A stretch of 64,000 nt of DNA. Source: Moniliella sp. 'wahieum'. Taxonomy: Eukaryota > Basidiomycota > Moniliellomycetes > Moniliellales > Moniliellaceae. Positions 1-12,469 of the stretch are shown here, one piece after another (the first letter of the stretch is position 1; the number at the start of each line of letters is the position of its first letter). The position numbers were made by a program, and so were the translations under genes. The stretch lies in the NCBI GenBank assembly GCA_003971905.1, contig RSEE01000134.1, forward strand, positions 1 through 64,000, given 5' to 3'. Under the pieces are notes generated by a model. It ran no database searches and was not told the DNA's origin. It was given only the letters and a program-made list of their open reading frames with translations.

Positions 1-750
1 GTCTCTCGTGCGCAGTACCTCAAGAAGTTTGCCAAGCTCGGGATCGAGGTGCACGAAGACGATGATTTTTCTTCGGCTATGCAGCGGCGTGTACGTGTCG
101 CAAGTGCTCAAGATTAAGGAGCAAGAGCGCAACAAGGTCTACTACTGGGCATGGAAGGAATTGAACATGAACTTGATCTTGAAGTTGTGGAGCACATTGC
201 GGGACCAAAGACCCCTACCATCGTTCCCCTGGTCTGCCTTCCGACCACCCTTTCGAGGCCCTCGCCGCTCCTGGTAGCATGACCCCAAGGTGGGCGCTGT
301 GGTTGTGGGCTTTGATGGGACCAGAACTATGCCAAGACAGCCAAGGCGGCCAAGTACGTGATGGATCCCGAAGTCCACTTTATCCTTACCAACGAGGACA
401 CTACCACGCCTGCGATTGGTGGTCCTGCCCGAGGCGGTGCGACAGTGGCGCCCGTCACACGCTACTGGTCGTCATCCCATTGTGATTGGTAAGCCGCACC
501 AGCCCATTCTGGACTGTGTAGTCAAGGCGCACAACGTCGATCCTTCCCGTGCGATCTTCTTTGGCGATCGCCTCGATACCGATATCCCTTTGGTCGTCGC
601 GCCGGTTTCGCCACCTGTCTCGTCCTCAGTGGCATCACGTCGAAGGATATGGTCGACCGTCCTGACCGCCCCATCACGCCTACGTATGTGGCGACCGACA
701 TTGCTACGGCTGTCGACTTGGCCAACCACACGCCCGACAAGTGGCACTAA
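1..750 (+). CDS. PHO13: Pho13-type HAD phosphatase (4-nitrophenyl / 2-phosphoglycolate phosphatase), 5' end outside window
   Basis: This is the C-terminal two thirds of a HAD-superfamily phosphatase of the Pho13/PGP family, which removes phosphate from 2-phosphoglycolate and related metabolic by-products. The piece opens with SRAQYLKKFAKLGIEV, a stretch typical of the family, and continues in pieces of all three frames: GMEGIEHELDLE near 150-185, DPKVGAVVVGFD near 287-320, HFILTNEDTTTPAIGG near 377-420. It then shows the HAD motif III/IV segment VIGKPHQPILDCV plus FFGDRLDTDI (485-590), ending in HTPDKWH and a stop at 748-750. At least five one-base losses break the frame, for example near 85-92, 154 and 590. 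Because neighbouring essential genes show the same pattern, I treat them as sequence errors. The start lies left of the window. Family assignment is firm; the exact substrate is inference. Confidence 0.85.
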
Positions 751-1562
751 ATCCGCTTGGCTAGCTCTCCTAATTCTGAGAGCAAGTACAAGTACAGGAG
801 GCAAGAAGAAGACCAATCCCCCCTCCCCTACCTTTACTCTCCTTACAACCCCAATGCCTTGCTTTCACTGTGCGCTACGTTTAACGCTTAACCCGCCCTA
901 ATCGACAACGTCCCACGAGCATCTACATTCGCCTCTATCGGTTTTGCTGGTTACAATGGTTACAAAAAATGATGGCAATGTATACTGCAGATTCACAGCA
1001 TGGCCGCCGTGCATGACCGCATGACCCTCTATCCCAGTAGGAAGGCAACATCATGCAGAAAACTTAATAGTTGGGTCATTAAGACGAGGAAAGATTGGGG
1101 TCCTACCGTGCAAGCTGGTTGCGTCTAGTAGTAGTAGTGGGAACAGCAGGCCCAGCCTGCCACCTGGGGAAAGACGACGAAACCGGTGACAACGCGTTTG
1201 GAGAGCTCACATGTCACAGCAGCCGCCTTCGCAAGGAGGGGCGTGTAGTAAGTACGCCATCCATCCACCTGGGGGATGACCTTCTGGCCCGGCAGCATGC
1301 GCACCTAGTGCTCGGTGCTGGGGGAGCAGGAGCGAGGTGACCGGTGAGGCCGGGGCGGAATCGTGCACGGACGCTGAGGACGGGTGAGCCGGACGGGTGA
1401 CGCAACGTCACGCGTCGCATCACCATCAATATTCAACGTTAGGCGACGCTGGGCTCTGCACTGAAGAGCGGCGATGGGGGCGTGTGCACGTGCCGCCGGG
1501 AGGGACTGACTACACCACGTGCAGGGCCAGTTCAGCCACCACCAGCACCAGCACGCCGCGCC
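751..1562. other. Intergenic region between the phosphatase and the hydrolase
   Basis: This stretch holds the 3' flank of the phosphatase gene and the promoter region of the hydrolase. It includes pyrimidine-rich DNA after the stop, an AACGTTAGG motif near 1436 and AC-rich DNA just before the proposed ATG at 1563. The small reading frames here lack protein-like composition, and no RNA gene is visible. Confidence 0.6.
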
Positions 1563-3520
1563 ATGCCCGCGACACCCGCCGACGCGGCCGAGGCAACCTC
1601 ATCCGCCGTGCAGAAGCTGCGGACCACATCTACCTCCACTTCCACCTCCGCCTCCGCCTCTGCCGCGCGGCAGCGCAACGCCCCCGCCCCGGCTGCTGCG
1701 GCTGACTCTGAGTCCCCCGCTGCGGCTACTGCGGCTGCGCCTCCCCGTCCCCCCGGGCCGCCCGGCTGGTTGGCGCCCCAGTCGCCCATCGTCCATCCAT
1801 GCGTTTGTGCGTGCGCGTCTTGCTCTGTATGTATGTGTATGTGTTGGTACTGACCGCTGCGCCGCGACTGGCTGCTCTCTGCTCCCTCGCTGCTCGTTGC
1901 CGCTGCTGGCAGATGGTGCGGTGTGCGAGCGTGTACGGGTTCTTTTCTCCTGCTTGCTGCGCTCCCCTGGGTTCAAGACGAGTGCGTCCCACTTCCCTTC
2001 TGCTGTTGGTGTGCGGATCGAATAGCCACTAACCACGCCCACACAGGCTGACTACATGCACCATGCGCGCTGGCCATGGAAAGCCAACTTTAGTTCTCCT
2101 CAGCTGTACGGGCTGGAACCTGCGCGCGCGCGCAACCTGGTACTAACGACACAGGACAATGTGCGTCTCGGGCGTGGCACGTCCTTCCGGACGAGTATAC
2201 CAAAGTGTCTCTTCTCACGATGGGTTACGGAGGGGACCCTTTCCCCGATGGGATCTACGATGCTGCGCTAGGCTCCTTTCCCACCGTCATCTTTCTGCAT
2301 GGCAATGCGGCCAGTCGAGCGGTCGGCTTCCGCGTCGATTGTACCGGGAATTTCGCAGCAGTTCGGGGCGAATGTGCTGGCGCTAGACTACCGCGGGTTT
2401 GGCGACTCGGCCGGACACCCTTCTGAAAAGGGACTGGTGTTAGATGCCAGAGCGGCATGGGACTTTGTGCAAGCCACGCGGTCCCGTCTTGAACTCAGTC
2501 CTGATCTATGGACTGGTCTTCCAGGTGCTGGCATCACCATATTTGGCCACAGTCTAGGCACCGCCGTTGCGGCTCAACTCACCCGCGAGCTTACGCTAGA
2601 ACGTGCTGTTATTCTTTTTCTTGATTTGTTGTGCGGCGCAGGAGTGGGTTGGTGGGCCGAAGAAAGCTGACTGGTATCGAACTGGATGGGTGGGTCGGCA
2701 TTTGACATTCGACATTCGACATTTGACATTTGACATGGCACCACAGATAATCCTCCTCAGGGCGTGGTGCTAGCTGCTCCATTTGCTTCGCTGAAGGAGG
2801 TTGTGACGGGGTACGGTCTGCTGGGGTTCCCGATATTTGGTCCGCTCGAGTTACTGCCTGGAGGTCCTTGTGCGTATCTCTCTCTCTCTCTTTCTTTCTC
2901 TCTTGCTTGTCCCGTGGCGCGACATACATGGGTGCGTAGGTGGGAAACTAATATGATACGATACGATGTGATCTGGGTTTGGCAGTACTGCTCAACAAGG
3001 CGGTGCATGCGTCGTGGAACACGTCGGGCGCGTTGCACGACACGATTGCGCAACTTCCCTGGCTTCCTGAGACGGACTTTCCGCACATTGTCCTGACGCA
3101 CACTAAGGGCGACAAGGTGATTCCGTGCGAGCACAGCGCGAGGTTGATGGAACGTGCGGTGCTGACCGTGGGAGCCGACTCGCTTCCGCCCAAGCCGTAC
3201 GAGTCACTGGCCATGGTACCCAAGTTCGGGCCGAACGCCCAACGCGAGATGGAAAAGTTCGACCAGTACTTACTTGCCGTGCACACGCTCAAGGCCGAAG
3301 CGACGATCACGGAGCTAGTGCCCGGCATCGCATTGGACGGTGGCGATGCGACTGTCGAGACGCTTTATGTTGCTCATGCGCTCGCGCAAAAGTCGGATGC
3401 TAACCAAGTAGATCGCGCACCACAATCTACCACTCTCTCATCACCTCCGACCGCGGAGGACACGATTACATCGCCCGGCGGTATTGGGGCTCTGCCACGC
3501 TGCTGGGTACCAAGGTGTGA
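1563..3520 (+). CDS. BEM46/ABHD12-ABHD13-like membrane-anchored alpha/beta hydrolase
   Basis: This is a serine hydrolase of the BEM46/ABHD family, anchored by an N-terminal membrane segment. I infer five exons: 1563-1826, 1913-1982, 2047-2607, 2761-2869 and 2986-3520. Exon 1 encodes a low-complexity Ala/Ser/Pro head. Exon 2 gives the hydrophobic segment FLLLAALPWVQDE, a family hallmark after which the chain becomes lumenal. Exon 3 carries the oxyanion strand VIFLHGNAA and the nucleophile elbow FGHSLGT. Exon 5 carries the acid loop LTHTKGDKVIP and the probable catalytic His in GGHDYIARRYW, near the stop at 3518-3520. Donors GTATGT, GTGCGT and GTGCGT are good for introns 1, 2 and 4. Intron 2 needs one lost G at 1982, and intron 3 has a weak donor at 2608. 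Frame breaks also occur near 2175, 2340 and 3410. Substrate unknown; monoacylglycerol or lysophospholipid is a family-based guess. Confidence 0.8.
2697..2736 (+). repeat. Short tandem ATTYGAC repeat inside an intron
   Basis: About five imperfect copies of a 7-9 base unit (CATTTGA/CATTCGA) lie head to tail within intron 3 of the hydrolase gene. They may help stretch this intron to 153 nt, long for this window. No function is evident. Confidence 0.7.
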
Positions 3521-4170
3521 CGGCTTGCTTCCATGGCGCATGGCGGATGTGCAGGATGCACGATGCATGATGCATGGTACAAGACCAGGACCGGACTCAA
3601 TTGGTGATGATGCTAGTGCAAACTCTACACGTACGCAAGGGCGTAAATTTGTATCCCTGATCGGGACACTGGAGGCTAGTCGTTGGTCGGTCTCGTTGGT
3701 GTAGGTCTCTCGAGCCAAGCAACGGAGAGAAAGGGTAAACGCATCAACGCAACAGGCAGGTCTGGCCAGGTCAGATTCAAATTGAATCCCACGAGGGGGG
3801 AGCGTGGGAGACAAATTGAAGCGTAGGCTGAGGCCTTAGGGTTGGTCCTGCTGAAGCGACGGGAAAGTTTCAAGTGGCAGATGCGTCACAGGCCAAGGGG
3901 CTTGGATGACACTGGCGCTGTGCTGGGTGGCGCATGCGGGCGGGGGCGGTATAGAGACTCAGTCAACCGGCCTCTGCCTAAGTACTATAGTACCCACCCA
4001 GGCAGGCCAATGTGGCGTTCTACCTTCTCCTCCAACTATCCATCTTTCCATCTTCCCATTCCCACCCTCTGCTCCCTCTGCTCCACCTACTGCTCCCACT
4101 CGCACCCCCCCCCACCGCATCCAGACCGTACTTCACGTCCGCGTGTGCGCAGTGGTTTGATTGCGTCCCA
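3521..4170. other. Intergenic region upstream of chitin synthase
   Basis: It contains an ATGCATGATGCATG motif at 3563-3577, an AGGCCTTAGG palindrome near 3831-3840 and a CT-rich tract (about 4020-4110) typical of a fungal 5' leader. A long open frame runs through it from 3842, but its composition becomes protein-like only after about 4170, so I do not call coding sequence here. Confidence 0.5.
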
Positions 4171-7100
4171 ATGCACAGCAGCTACCTTCGTGCGCCCCAG
4201 CCGACCTGGACGTCCCCCCCCCCCCCCGCCGCCTCCGCCACCACAGCCCCCGGGTCTTTCGTCACAGCCCTCACTACGCCTCACCACCCCGCACCCCATT
4301 CCCCCCCCGCTACCACCACCGCCACCGCATGCCCCCCCCCCCCGCCCCCGGGTTTTTCTTTTCCCCAAGAGCTCCGCTCCCGCGAAGCCCACCCAATCCC
4401 AAGCCCACCCTCAACCCAAGACCAAGGCTACTCTCAAGCCCACCCTCAAGCCCAGTACGCTCCACCGCCGCGCGCCCCGGCTACGCAGCAAGCGCCCGGC
4501 TGGCGTGGGTGGATGCGCCGTCCGTCGTTCGGTCGTCGGCGGGCGCCCGCGCCGCAACCGCAACCGCACCAAGCTCCAGTGTGCCCTATGGGCCACTGGT
4601 CCCGTTCCTACCCCTGTTCCCGCCGGTTCCTGCGCCAGGACTTGCGCCGCCGCCGCTGGGTGTGGGGTACGTGGACCAGGGAGCTGGGCAGGGAGCGCCC
4701 CCTCCTCCTTCGGGTGGATGCACCCAGCAGGGCCGTACCCTTCCACGACCTCCTTTCCCGAAGCCGAGAAGGCCGGTGGGTACAGTAGTGCCCCTGGGGG
4801 CTACGGCTACGCTGGATCTGGGATGCCGTTACTGGACGGCGGGTATCATGCGCCTGGGGGGTTTGATCCCAACCTGTTAGAGGAAGGGTTACAAGATCCG
4901 GACGTGCACCGTATGTGGGGTATTCCACCGCGTGTGGAGCGGCGGAACGCGGTGAAGCGTATCGAGTTGTGGCGGGGCCATTTGGTTATGGAGACGCCGG
5001 TGCCAGGACCCTTGTTGGATATGCTTCCTGATCGGAATGGGAGGGAGTTTACCCGTGTACGTTATACGGCGTGTACGGCGGATGCGAACCGGTTCGGAGC
5101 GGAAGGCTTCTCGTTACGTCCGTCGTTGTATGCTCCCCCACGGACGACAGAGTTGATGATTTGTTTGACAATGTACAATGAGGACGACGAGTTGTTTGCC
5201 AATACGCTGCATGCCGTCATGCACAACATTGCCTACCTCAGCCACACGCCCGAGTGGGACGAGCAAGCGTGGAAGAAAGTCGTGGTGGTCGTCGTGTCCG
5301 ATGGACGACTGAAGATCAATCCTCGTACGCTCGCTGTCTTAGCTGCCTTGGGCGTGTACCAAGAAGGTGTGCCCGAGACGCATGTTGGAGGCGTACCAGT
5401 TACCGCACACATATTTGAGTACACTACCCAGTTTAGTCTGGACCGTCGACACAATGTGCACTACGAAAATATCACCCCGGTTCAGATCCTGTTTTGCCTC
5501 AAGGAAAAGAACCAAAAGAAGATCAATTCCATCGATGGTTTTTTGTACGTATCTACCGTGCTCTCCTACCGTGCACCTCCTGCCGTGCACCTCCTGCCGG
5601 GCTCCTCCAGCCATGAGAAGCGGGACCTTACCAGCATTCCCCCATGGCAGCGAGGCAGGGTGCACGCCCATCCCCCATCCTCCATCCCCTACTGACCCTA
5701 CTCTACTCATCTACTCTGTAATCCAGAACGCATTTTGCAACGAGCTCAAGCCCGAGGTGACGATGCTGATTGATGTGGGTACCGTTCCGCGGCCCAAGGC
5801 GATCTATCGGCTCTGGAAGGCGTTCAAGACGGACCCCAATGTCGCTGGCGCATGCGGCGAGATCGTAGCGAGCAAAGGTAAACTGTATCATGACCTGATC
5901 AACCCTTTGGTCGGTGCACAGAACTTTGGTACGTCTCTCTCCTCCTTTTTTCTCGGTGTGGTCGTCGTTGTCGTCGTCAAAGCTCCGTTCCCGTTCCACT
6001 ATTTGGGTGGGGTGCTAGTAGGGTACGCGAAGAGGGTCAGGGCTGACATGTGGTATGTGCATGTGCATGTGCATGTGGGTTGGGTTGTGTGCAGAGTACA
6101 AGATGAGCAACATTCTCGACAAGCCGCTCGAGTCGGTGCTGGGGTACATTTCAGTGTTACCAGGAGCGTTCAGTGCGTACCGGTACTCTGCGTTGCAGAA
6201 CGACATGGGCGGTCACGGGCCGTTAGCCGAATACTTCAAGGGGGAACTGTTGCATGGCGGGACAGCCGAATCGGACGTGTTTACCAGTAACATGTACTTG
6301 GCCGAGGACCGAATTTTGTGTTGGGAGTTGGTGACCAAGCGCGATGCGCATTGGAAATTGCACTATGTCAAGCGGAGTCAAGCTGTGACGGACGTACCTG
6401 AGTCGGTACCTGAGTTGATGGGTCAACGGCGTAGGTGGTTGAACGGATCGACGTTTGCTGGTATCCACTCGATCGTCAAGTTCTACTACATTTACCGTTC
6501 GAACCATTCGTGGATGCGCAAACTGATCTTGCACCTTGAGCTGCTGTACCAGCTGGTCAACTTGGTCTTTGCCTGGCTTGCGTTGGGCAACTACTTTATC
6601 TGTTTTTGGATCATTACCAAAGCAGTGGGAGAGGCTGTGCACCCAATGAAGATCCCAAGTATCATCTTGACTGTCATCTACCTCATTGCGCTCGTCATGA
6701 CGGTCATTTTGGCAATTGGCAATCGCCCACAAGGCAGTCGGAGGGCCTATACGCGTCTCATGATCGTCTTTGCCATCATCACACCTACATGACAGCCTGT
6801 GCTGTTGTACTTGCCGTGCGAGCATCAAGCATGTCCTGCATACCATCCACGGTGCCAACCGCGGCCTGCAGCTCATCAAAAATTCCGTCTTTCGCAATAT
6901 CGTCGTCTCGGTCGCATCGACCTTTGGGGCTGGACCCTAGCCTCCTTCCTCTGGCTCGAACCCTACCATATCTTTACCTCTAGCATCCAGTACATTCTCA
7001 TGTCCCCAACGTGGGTCAACGTCTTTAGTACCTATGCCTACTCCAACATCCGATGTCAGGTGCGTCCTCCTGCCTCTCTTCTCTCTGTTGAGGCGCACAC

Positions 7101-7758
7101 GCTCACGCGCTCACGCTGGGTCGTGCCACGGCGGGACCGAGAAAGGGTACTACTTGCTGCTTACTGCGTACTTACTGACCACTATGCATCCTGTTGGTTT
7201 TGTATTTGTTTTTGTTGTTGTGCAGTTGGGGTACGAAGGGCGAGACGAGCAGTGGCGGGTCCAAGCCCAAGCCTGGGGCCGTGACGAACGAAGGGGACAA
7301 GACGATGGTGGAGGTAACTTTACCAGGGGCAAAGAAGATGCGAACGAAGCGTACGTGGATGCGTGGGAACTGTTACCCAGCCATCTGATACGTCCCCTCC
7401 ACCGGTCAATGCGGCAGCCAAGACGAAAGATTACTATGCCAACATTCGTTCCAACGTGCTTTGGCATGGATGATGTCCAATGGCGGTCTGGCTATTGGCA
7501 TCTGCGTCATCTCCAACACGAATGTTCAGATTCAGTACATGGGCGTACTGCTCTACAGCGCAGCGGCGATTGCGGCTATCAAGCTCGTGGGCACCATCAT
7601 TTACTTGTAAGTACTTGTACCCTCTTTCTTTCCCTCCGGGTTCGGGTTTTGTCGGTGCGCTTTGCGATGGGGGAAAAAGACTGACCTGTATGTGTGTGCG
7701 TGTGTGCGTGGGCCTCGGCCACGCTCCTAGGATCAACTTCATCTTTGAGAAAAAGTGA
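4171..7758 (+). CDS. Chitin synthase (class I-III type)
   Basis: This is an integral membrane glycosyltransferase (GT2) that polymerises UDP-GlcNAc into chitin. Five exons are supported: 4171-5544, 5727-5938, 6095-7059, 7226-7606 and 7731-7758. The head is Pro/Gln-rich. The conserved core begins near 4900 with RRNAVKRIELWRGHLVMETP and ELMICLTMYNEDD, the class I-III catalytic entry. The junction NSHRWFF|NAFCNELKPE matches the family after restoring one C at about 5530. Exon 3 holds the acceptor-site LAEDRILCWE and the catalytic MGQRRRWLNGS, followed by several membrane helices (LVFAWLALGNYFICFWI, IILTVIYLIALVMTVIL). The last exon is only 28 nt and encodes INFIFEKK. Start at 4171 (MHSSYL) is chosen because composition upstream is not protein-like; it is the least certain point. 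Frame breaks near 4600, 5530, 6780, 6930, 7050 and 7330-7450 look like base losses. Gna1 at 43.8 kb belongs to the same substrate pathway. Confidence 0.9.
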
Positions 7759-9727
7759 CTGCCAACCGCATGCCCATCATGTCTCCTGCCCCATGCTTCA
7801 TGCACATGCATCGTACATCGTGCATCGTGGGCGGTACCGAGTACTGAGTCCTGATGGGGTCTCTACTGTCCCCCCTCCCCACCCCACTGGTGGAGCCACT
7901 GGCGTATCATCTGCGCACTTATGTTTCAATCATCCCTTTCCCATGTCCCCGCCAAGCACCATGGAACAAGCCACCCTATGGATCCTCTCTCTCTCCCAAA
8001 TTTTCTCTCCCAGCTTTCCTCTTCCCGCTTCTCTCTCCCAGCTTTTCTCTTCCGCTTCCGCTTTCTTCTTCCCGCTTCCCTCTTCCCGCTTCTTTCTTGG
8101 AGCTTCGTTGTACCTCGCTTTCATGTCGAGGACTGAAGAGCACCCTCCGATTTGCCGCGCACTTGCGATACCCCCCCCCCCCACACACACACAACACACA
8201 CACTTTTTCGCGTGGACTTTGATTTTGGTTGCTTGGCTGCTGGCTGCGTTTTGCCGGCTCTGCAATCGAGGGGCCCAGCATCGTACCGTACCGCACACCG
8301 CACCGGTCGACGGTCGAGATCTGTGCTGTGCTGTGCTGTGTGCCTCGGCGTCTATGAATACTGAGTACTGAATCTACCTTGCGTTCTCGGTCTGGCTTGC
8401 AGCTTGCGTCTTGCGTCTTGCGTCTTGAAGGTTGGGTGCGGAGTGGCAATGTAGGTGTGTAGGTGTGCGTAGACAACTAGATCCGACAGCAGCTGTGGTG
8501 GGAGGTGGGAGGTGGGAGAGGAGATTGGATGTGGATCCTGTTGCATGACCAACGTTGCACGTTGCACGTTGCACGTTGCACGTGTACCTCGAGTAGGCCG
8601 AGTACTAGGCTGCTGGAAGGAGCTGGGTTGTGCTCGAGAGCACACAGCTGCTGCGTGCTGCCATGGTGCCCAGCGGAGACTGCGATCTACCCTCTGCATC
8701 TGCATCCTGGCGATCAATCATCAATCATTCTAGCACTGCAGGGAGAATCCGCCTGGCTATTCGCCCGAACTTAAGCAGACCGTCGGTCCTTTTCTCTCCT
8801 CCGCATGGCAGTCTCATCCTCAGTCTCGTCCTCAGTCGCGTCCTGCCCAGCTCCCGCGGCGCCTCTTGGCCGGGGCAAAGAACCGCTGGGGTGCATTAGC
8901 CGGTACGAACGCGCAGGAGGAAACTGGTGAGAGCCTTGTGGTTAGCCGCATCCTCAGCAGAGAACGCACCACGTGTCGAGGCGCCGCTGCCCAGCACATG
9001 TGACATGCACATCACACTGCCACATCCCATGCATCCCATGCATGTTGCACCCCAGCGCCTCGGCCCGCTGCCATGTCCCAGTTCCCAGCCGACGCCGTGC
9101 TCATGCATTCATGTGGCGCCGTGCGCCACCGCGTAGGAGATCATCGATCATCGATCAGGACTCCGTCGCAGGGGCAGTGTGTGGGCAGGGGACAAGTGGG
9201 GCGCAGCCAAGCCATGCGCTGCCATGCGCTGCCGTGCACCCTGTACGTCATGCGTCATGCATCATGCATCATGCATCATGGACCATGCGGTGTGGACCGG
9301 TCTCTCGCATGCGGCGAGTGTCCAGACACCGGAGCACGGAGGCAGGAGGCAGGCTGCAGAGTGGTCGCGTGCGGGTGAGGCTTTAGCCGCGACACTGCGC
9401 TGGTGCGGGGCGGCGGGTGGCCGGGGCCAGGGGCGATTGATCGTTTCAAGAGGGGACGGGGCGATTTGGTTTGTTTTTTGCGTGTGGTTGAATTTAACCT
9501 GAAGAGCTTAAGGTTAGCCTTGGACGCCGGCTGTCTGCTCGGCTGTTCGGCTGGAGGCGTCGTGTGGTAGACAGGAGGTACTGGTTTTGCTTTGGCCTGT
9601 GGCGCGTATTGCCCCCCACCTCGCCTCGCCTCGCTCGCACCCTACCACACACACCATCGCCAACCCTCTCACCACCATCTATACCTTCTTCATCACGCCA
9701 CACCAACACCAACACCACCCCCCCACC
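7759..9727. other. Two-kilobase intergenic region, no gene seen
   Basis: It holds pyrimidine-rich DNA (7980-8110, repeated CTTCCCGCTTC-like units), a poly-C/CA tract near 8170-8200, short GTTGCAC repeats near 8555-8580, and a CATGCATCATGCATC array at 9251-9280. The last 150 bases before 9728 are CA- and CT-rich, as expected for the leader of the RGS gene. No protein-like frame, tRNA or TATA element stood out. Confidence 0.5.
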
Positions 9728-12469
9728 ATGGCCACTGCCTCGTCGGCCACCAGCGCCCCGCTCGTCTCCAGCCGCATGATGAAGTCGGGCCTGCGCAACC
9801 GACCCTATACCAAGGTACGCCCTCTCTCCCTCCCCCCTCTCTTGTCGCCCCTGCCCCGCGCTCATCTCCTCATCTCCCCACCTTCTTATTCCCCCCGTTA
9901 CCGACCCACAGGACCTACACGACCTATTTGCCACGCTCATCGTCTCGCTCCGCCTCGCCTCGCACCGCACGCTCTTCCGCACCTACCCCTACACCTTCAC
10001 CACCGACCAAGCCGTGGCCAATCTGAGTGCGCTCAAGTCCCAGTCGTCGCGCCATCCCGACCCGCAGGAACCGAACCGCGTAATCACCACCACCACCACC
10101 ACGACGTTTACCATGAACCGGGAGATCGCCAAGGAAATTTGTCAGCACTTGTGGATGCGCACCTGATCCACAGTGCGTCCGATGTGGGTCTGTCTGTGTT
10201 TCGGGACAAGGGCATATGGGGGTTGACGCCCAAGGGTTACAGTCTTCTCGAGCGGTTCATTTCGATCAATGGGATTTCAGCTGACCACAACCTGCGCTCG
10301 CTGCACACCGACCTACGCTCCGCCTTGTCGTACTGGACCGCCGAGCTTCGGACGACGAGATTTCCATCCGACTTGCGCTTCTCGACTCGCTCTTCCGACG
10401 CTTTGCCGGTGTACAAGCCAACTACCCTAGCCGCGAAGCGTGGTACGGCAGCGCAACGTTTCGCCCGAGTACGGTGTGCCGTCACCTACGTCGCCATCGC
10501 CTTCCCCCGGACGCGGGGTTCGATCGTTCGCGCGGGGTGGAGATGGTGGATGTGGTAGAACGGCTGAGGGGGGGAGAGACGCGCGTGACACGACACGCAT
10601 TTAGTGCGCTCGGGGCGATCGAGTGGATGCTGGACCATACCTCCACATGTGGGCAGACGAAGCAGGGGAACTGTTAGCGCACTTTGAACGGCTCGACCTG
10701 ATCAAGTTGGTGGCGGATAAACCAAGACCGCGCTACCTCGTTCCCGTCCTGGCCAAACCCACTGACCCAGATATCGTTCTTGTTCGTGGCGCCGACGTCG
10801 GTGCCATGATTACCGAAGGCGAGTTCCGGTGCCACTACAAGTCGGTCTATGCCCTGACGATCGAGGTCGCGAGGTCGCTCGCTGGGAAGGCTTTACAAAC
10901 GTGCGTCGCCGGGGCAAGGTCTGGGCCTGGGCCTGGGGGCGGGGGTAGGAAGTGCAAGCACCGCACCGGGTCTAGCGTACCGCCATCGCCCCACCGCCAC
11001 CGCCACCGCCACCGCCACTGCCAGGGCTGGGCGTGCGGCATGCGCCCCTGGCCTCCTCGGGGATGGACCAAGTGCGGTCGTCAGCCGAGGACGATGGGGC
11101 GTCACTACATTCGGTCGGGAGCAAAGGTCCCAAGTCGGACATTTCTCCCGTCTTGGATCGGGCTCCCGGCCAGGGAGCGATCAGCATCAGCATCCGCTTC
11201 GGCATCCGCCTCGGTATCGGCTGAGAGGGCAAGCGGGTCAGGGGGCAATGTGGTGCCTGTCCCTGTCGCTATGCCTGTCCCTGTCCATGGACCTGTGGCG
11301 ACGAGCGTACGCGTGACCAAGGGAATCGTACGCGGCTTCGTCAGATCCTTGGGGACGCATCGCTGTGTGCGCTATTCCAAGCGTACCTCCGCACCAACTT
11401 TTGCGAGGAAAATTTATCCTTTTACCTGGACGTGCAAGACTTTAAACGGCGGTTTTCTACCACGTCGTCTGCCTCGGCTGTGCGGCCATCGAGCGCGGAC
11501 CGGTCCGTGCACGCCGACAAGCACGACAAGCACGATAAGGATAAGCACGATAAGCACGACAAGCACGACAAGCACGACAAGCACGACAAGCACGACAAGC
11601 ACGACAAGCACGATAAACACGACACTAAGCCCATTACGCGCGCGCCACGGTTCGTACCTATACCTACCAGCTGGCTGTCGAGGGGAGGATCCGCAAGTCC
11701 CGACGCAAGCGGTGCCGGTGCAGACCCCATCGAGGGAGGGGACGATACGACCTCAACCTCAACCTCAACCTCCAACTTGATGACCGAGCCTATGAGTGCG
11801 ATGGAACGCCACCCTCGACCTAATCGTGATTGCGTTTTGATTTTCAACACGTACCTTGTACCTGGTGGCGGCGGAGCTCAACCTGACCATGCGTACGCCG
11901 TGACCTGTTGGCGTACATGGGCAAGACGGCACCACAGGCGCTCCAACGTCCGGTACCCGTACCGCTACCGGCTCACGTGCCCACGGGGCCCGTGAACCGC
12001 GTACCCCTTCGCGTGGTAGTAGTCCTGCTCGTGTGGGTGTGGGTGTGGGTGTGGGTGTGGGTGCAGGTATGGGTGGGGAAGCACGTGAGGCAGGCAGCAC
12101 ACCGCGCATGGCAGCTATCGAACTAGGTTTGCCCACGGAAGAAACGCAAACAGGGAAGAAAGTACCGGTGCTTTCGCTCGAGGAGCGTAAAAGCTCGTGC
12201 TGAGCCAACTATCATCTCCCCAAGGTCAAGGTTCCGGCCAAGGTTCGGCCAAGTGTTTGGTTCCGGTCCATACCATGCATCGCAACTGCAAACGCTTCTG
12301 CGACTGTACAGTAAGATCCAAGAGCATATTTTATTTGAGGCGACGGATTCCGTCCCGCGGTTTGTGCGTGACCCGACGTTTGGCAAGGGGCTCAACAGAT
12401 CGCTGCGGTTTCGGCCAGGACGCTTGGACGTACGGTGTGGTGCCCGATGATGAATGGGACTGGATGTGA
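9728..12469 (+). CDS. DEP- and RGS-domain regulator of heterotrimeric G-protein signalling (Sst2/FlbA type)
   Basis: The product accelerates GTP hydrolysis on a Galpha subunit and so desensitises pheromone or nutrient receptors. Exon 1 (9728-9814) ends in NRPYTK before a GTACGC donor; exon 2 starts at 9911 after CCCACAG with DLHDLFATLIVSL, the start of DEP domain 1 (GLSVFRDKGIWGLTPKG, about 10180-10245). A second DEP region follows (AIEWMLDHTST, HFERLDLIKLV, 10615-10720). The RGS domain starts with LGDASLCALFQAYLRTNF near 11350 (CEENLSFYLDVQDFKRRF follows). It is interrupted by an (HDK)n tract and resumes with IFNTYLVPGGGAELN (about 11840) and IQEHILFEATDSVPRFV (12305-12365). The end is DDEWDWM and a stop at 12467-12469. 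Several one-base losses (for example GG to G at about 10152) shift the frame, and a further intron may exist in the low-complexity part (10900-11230). Partners not visible here. Confidence 0.85.
11515..11624 (+). repeat. In-frame AAGCACGAC tandem repeat encoding (His-Asp-Lys)n inside the RGS domain
   Basis: A 9-base unit is repeated about ten times, with a few silent C/T changes and one missing codon (HDKDKHDK). It encodes alternating His, Asp and Lys, a charged and probably disordered linker. It sits between the early helices of the RGS domain (DVQDFKRRF) and the later IFNTYL helix, a place where this family commonly tolerates insertions. Confidence 0.85.

Noticed and set aside
3842..4170. 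Long N-terminal extension of chitin synthase
   Set aside because: The frame is open only because of CT-rich leader DNA; the protein-like composition starts near 4171.
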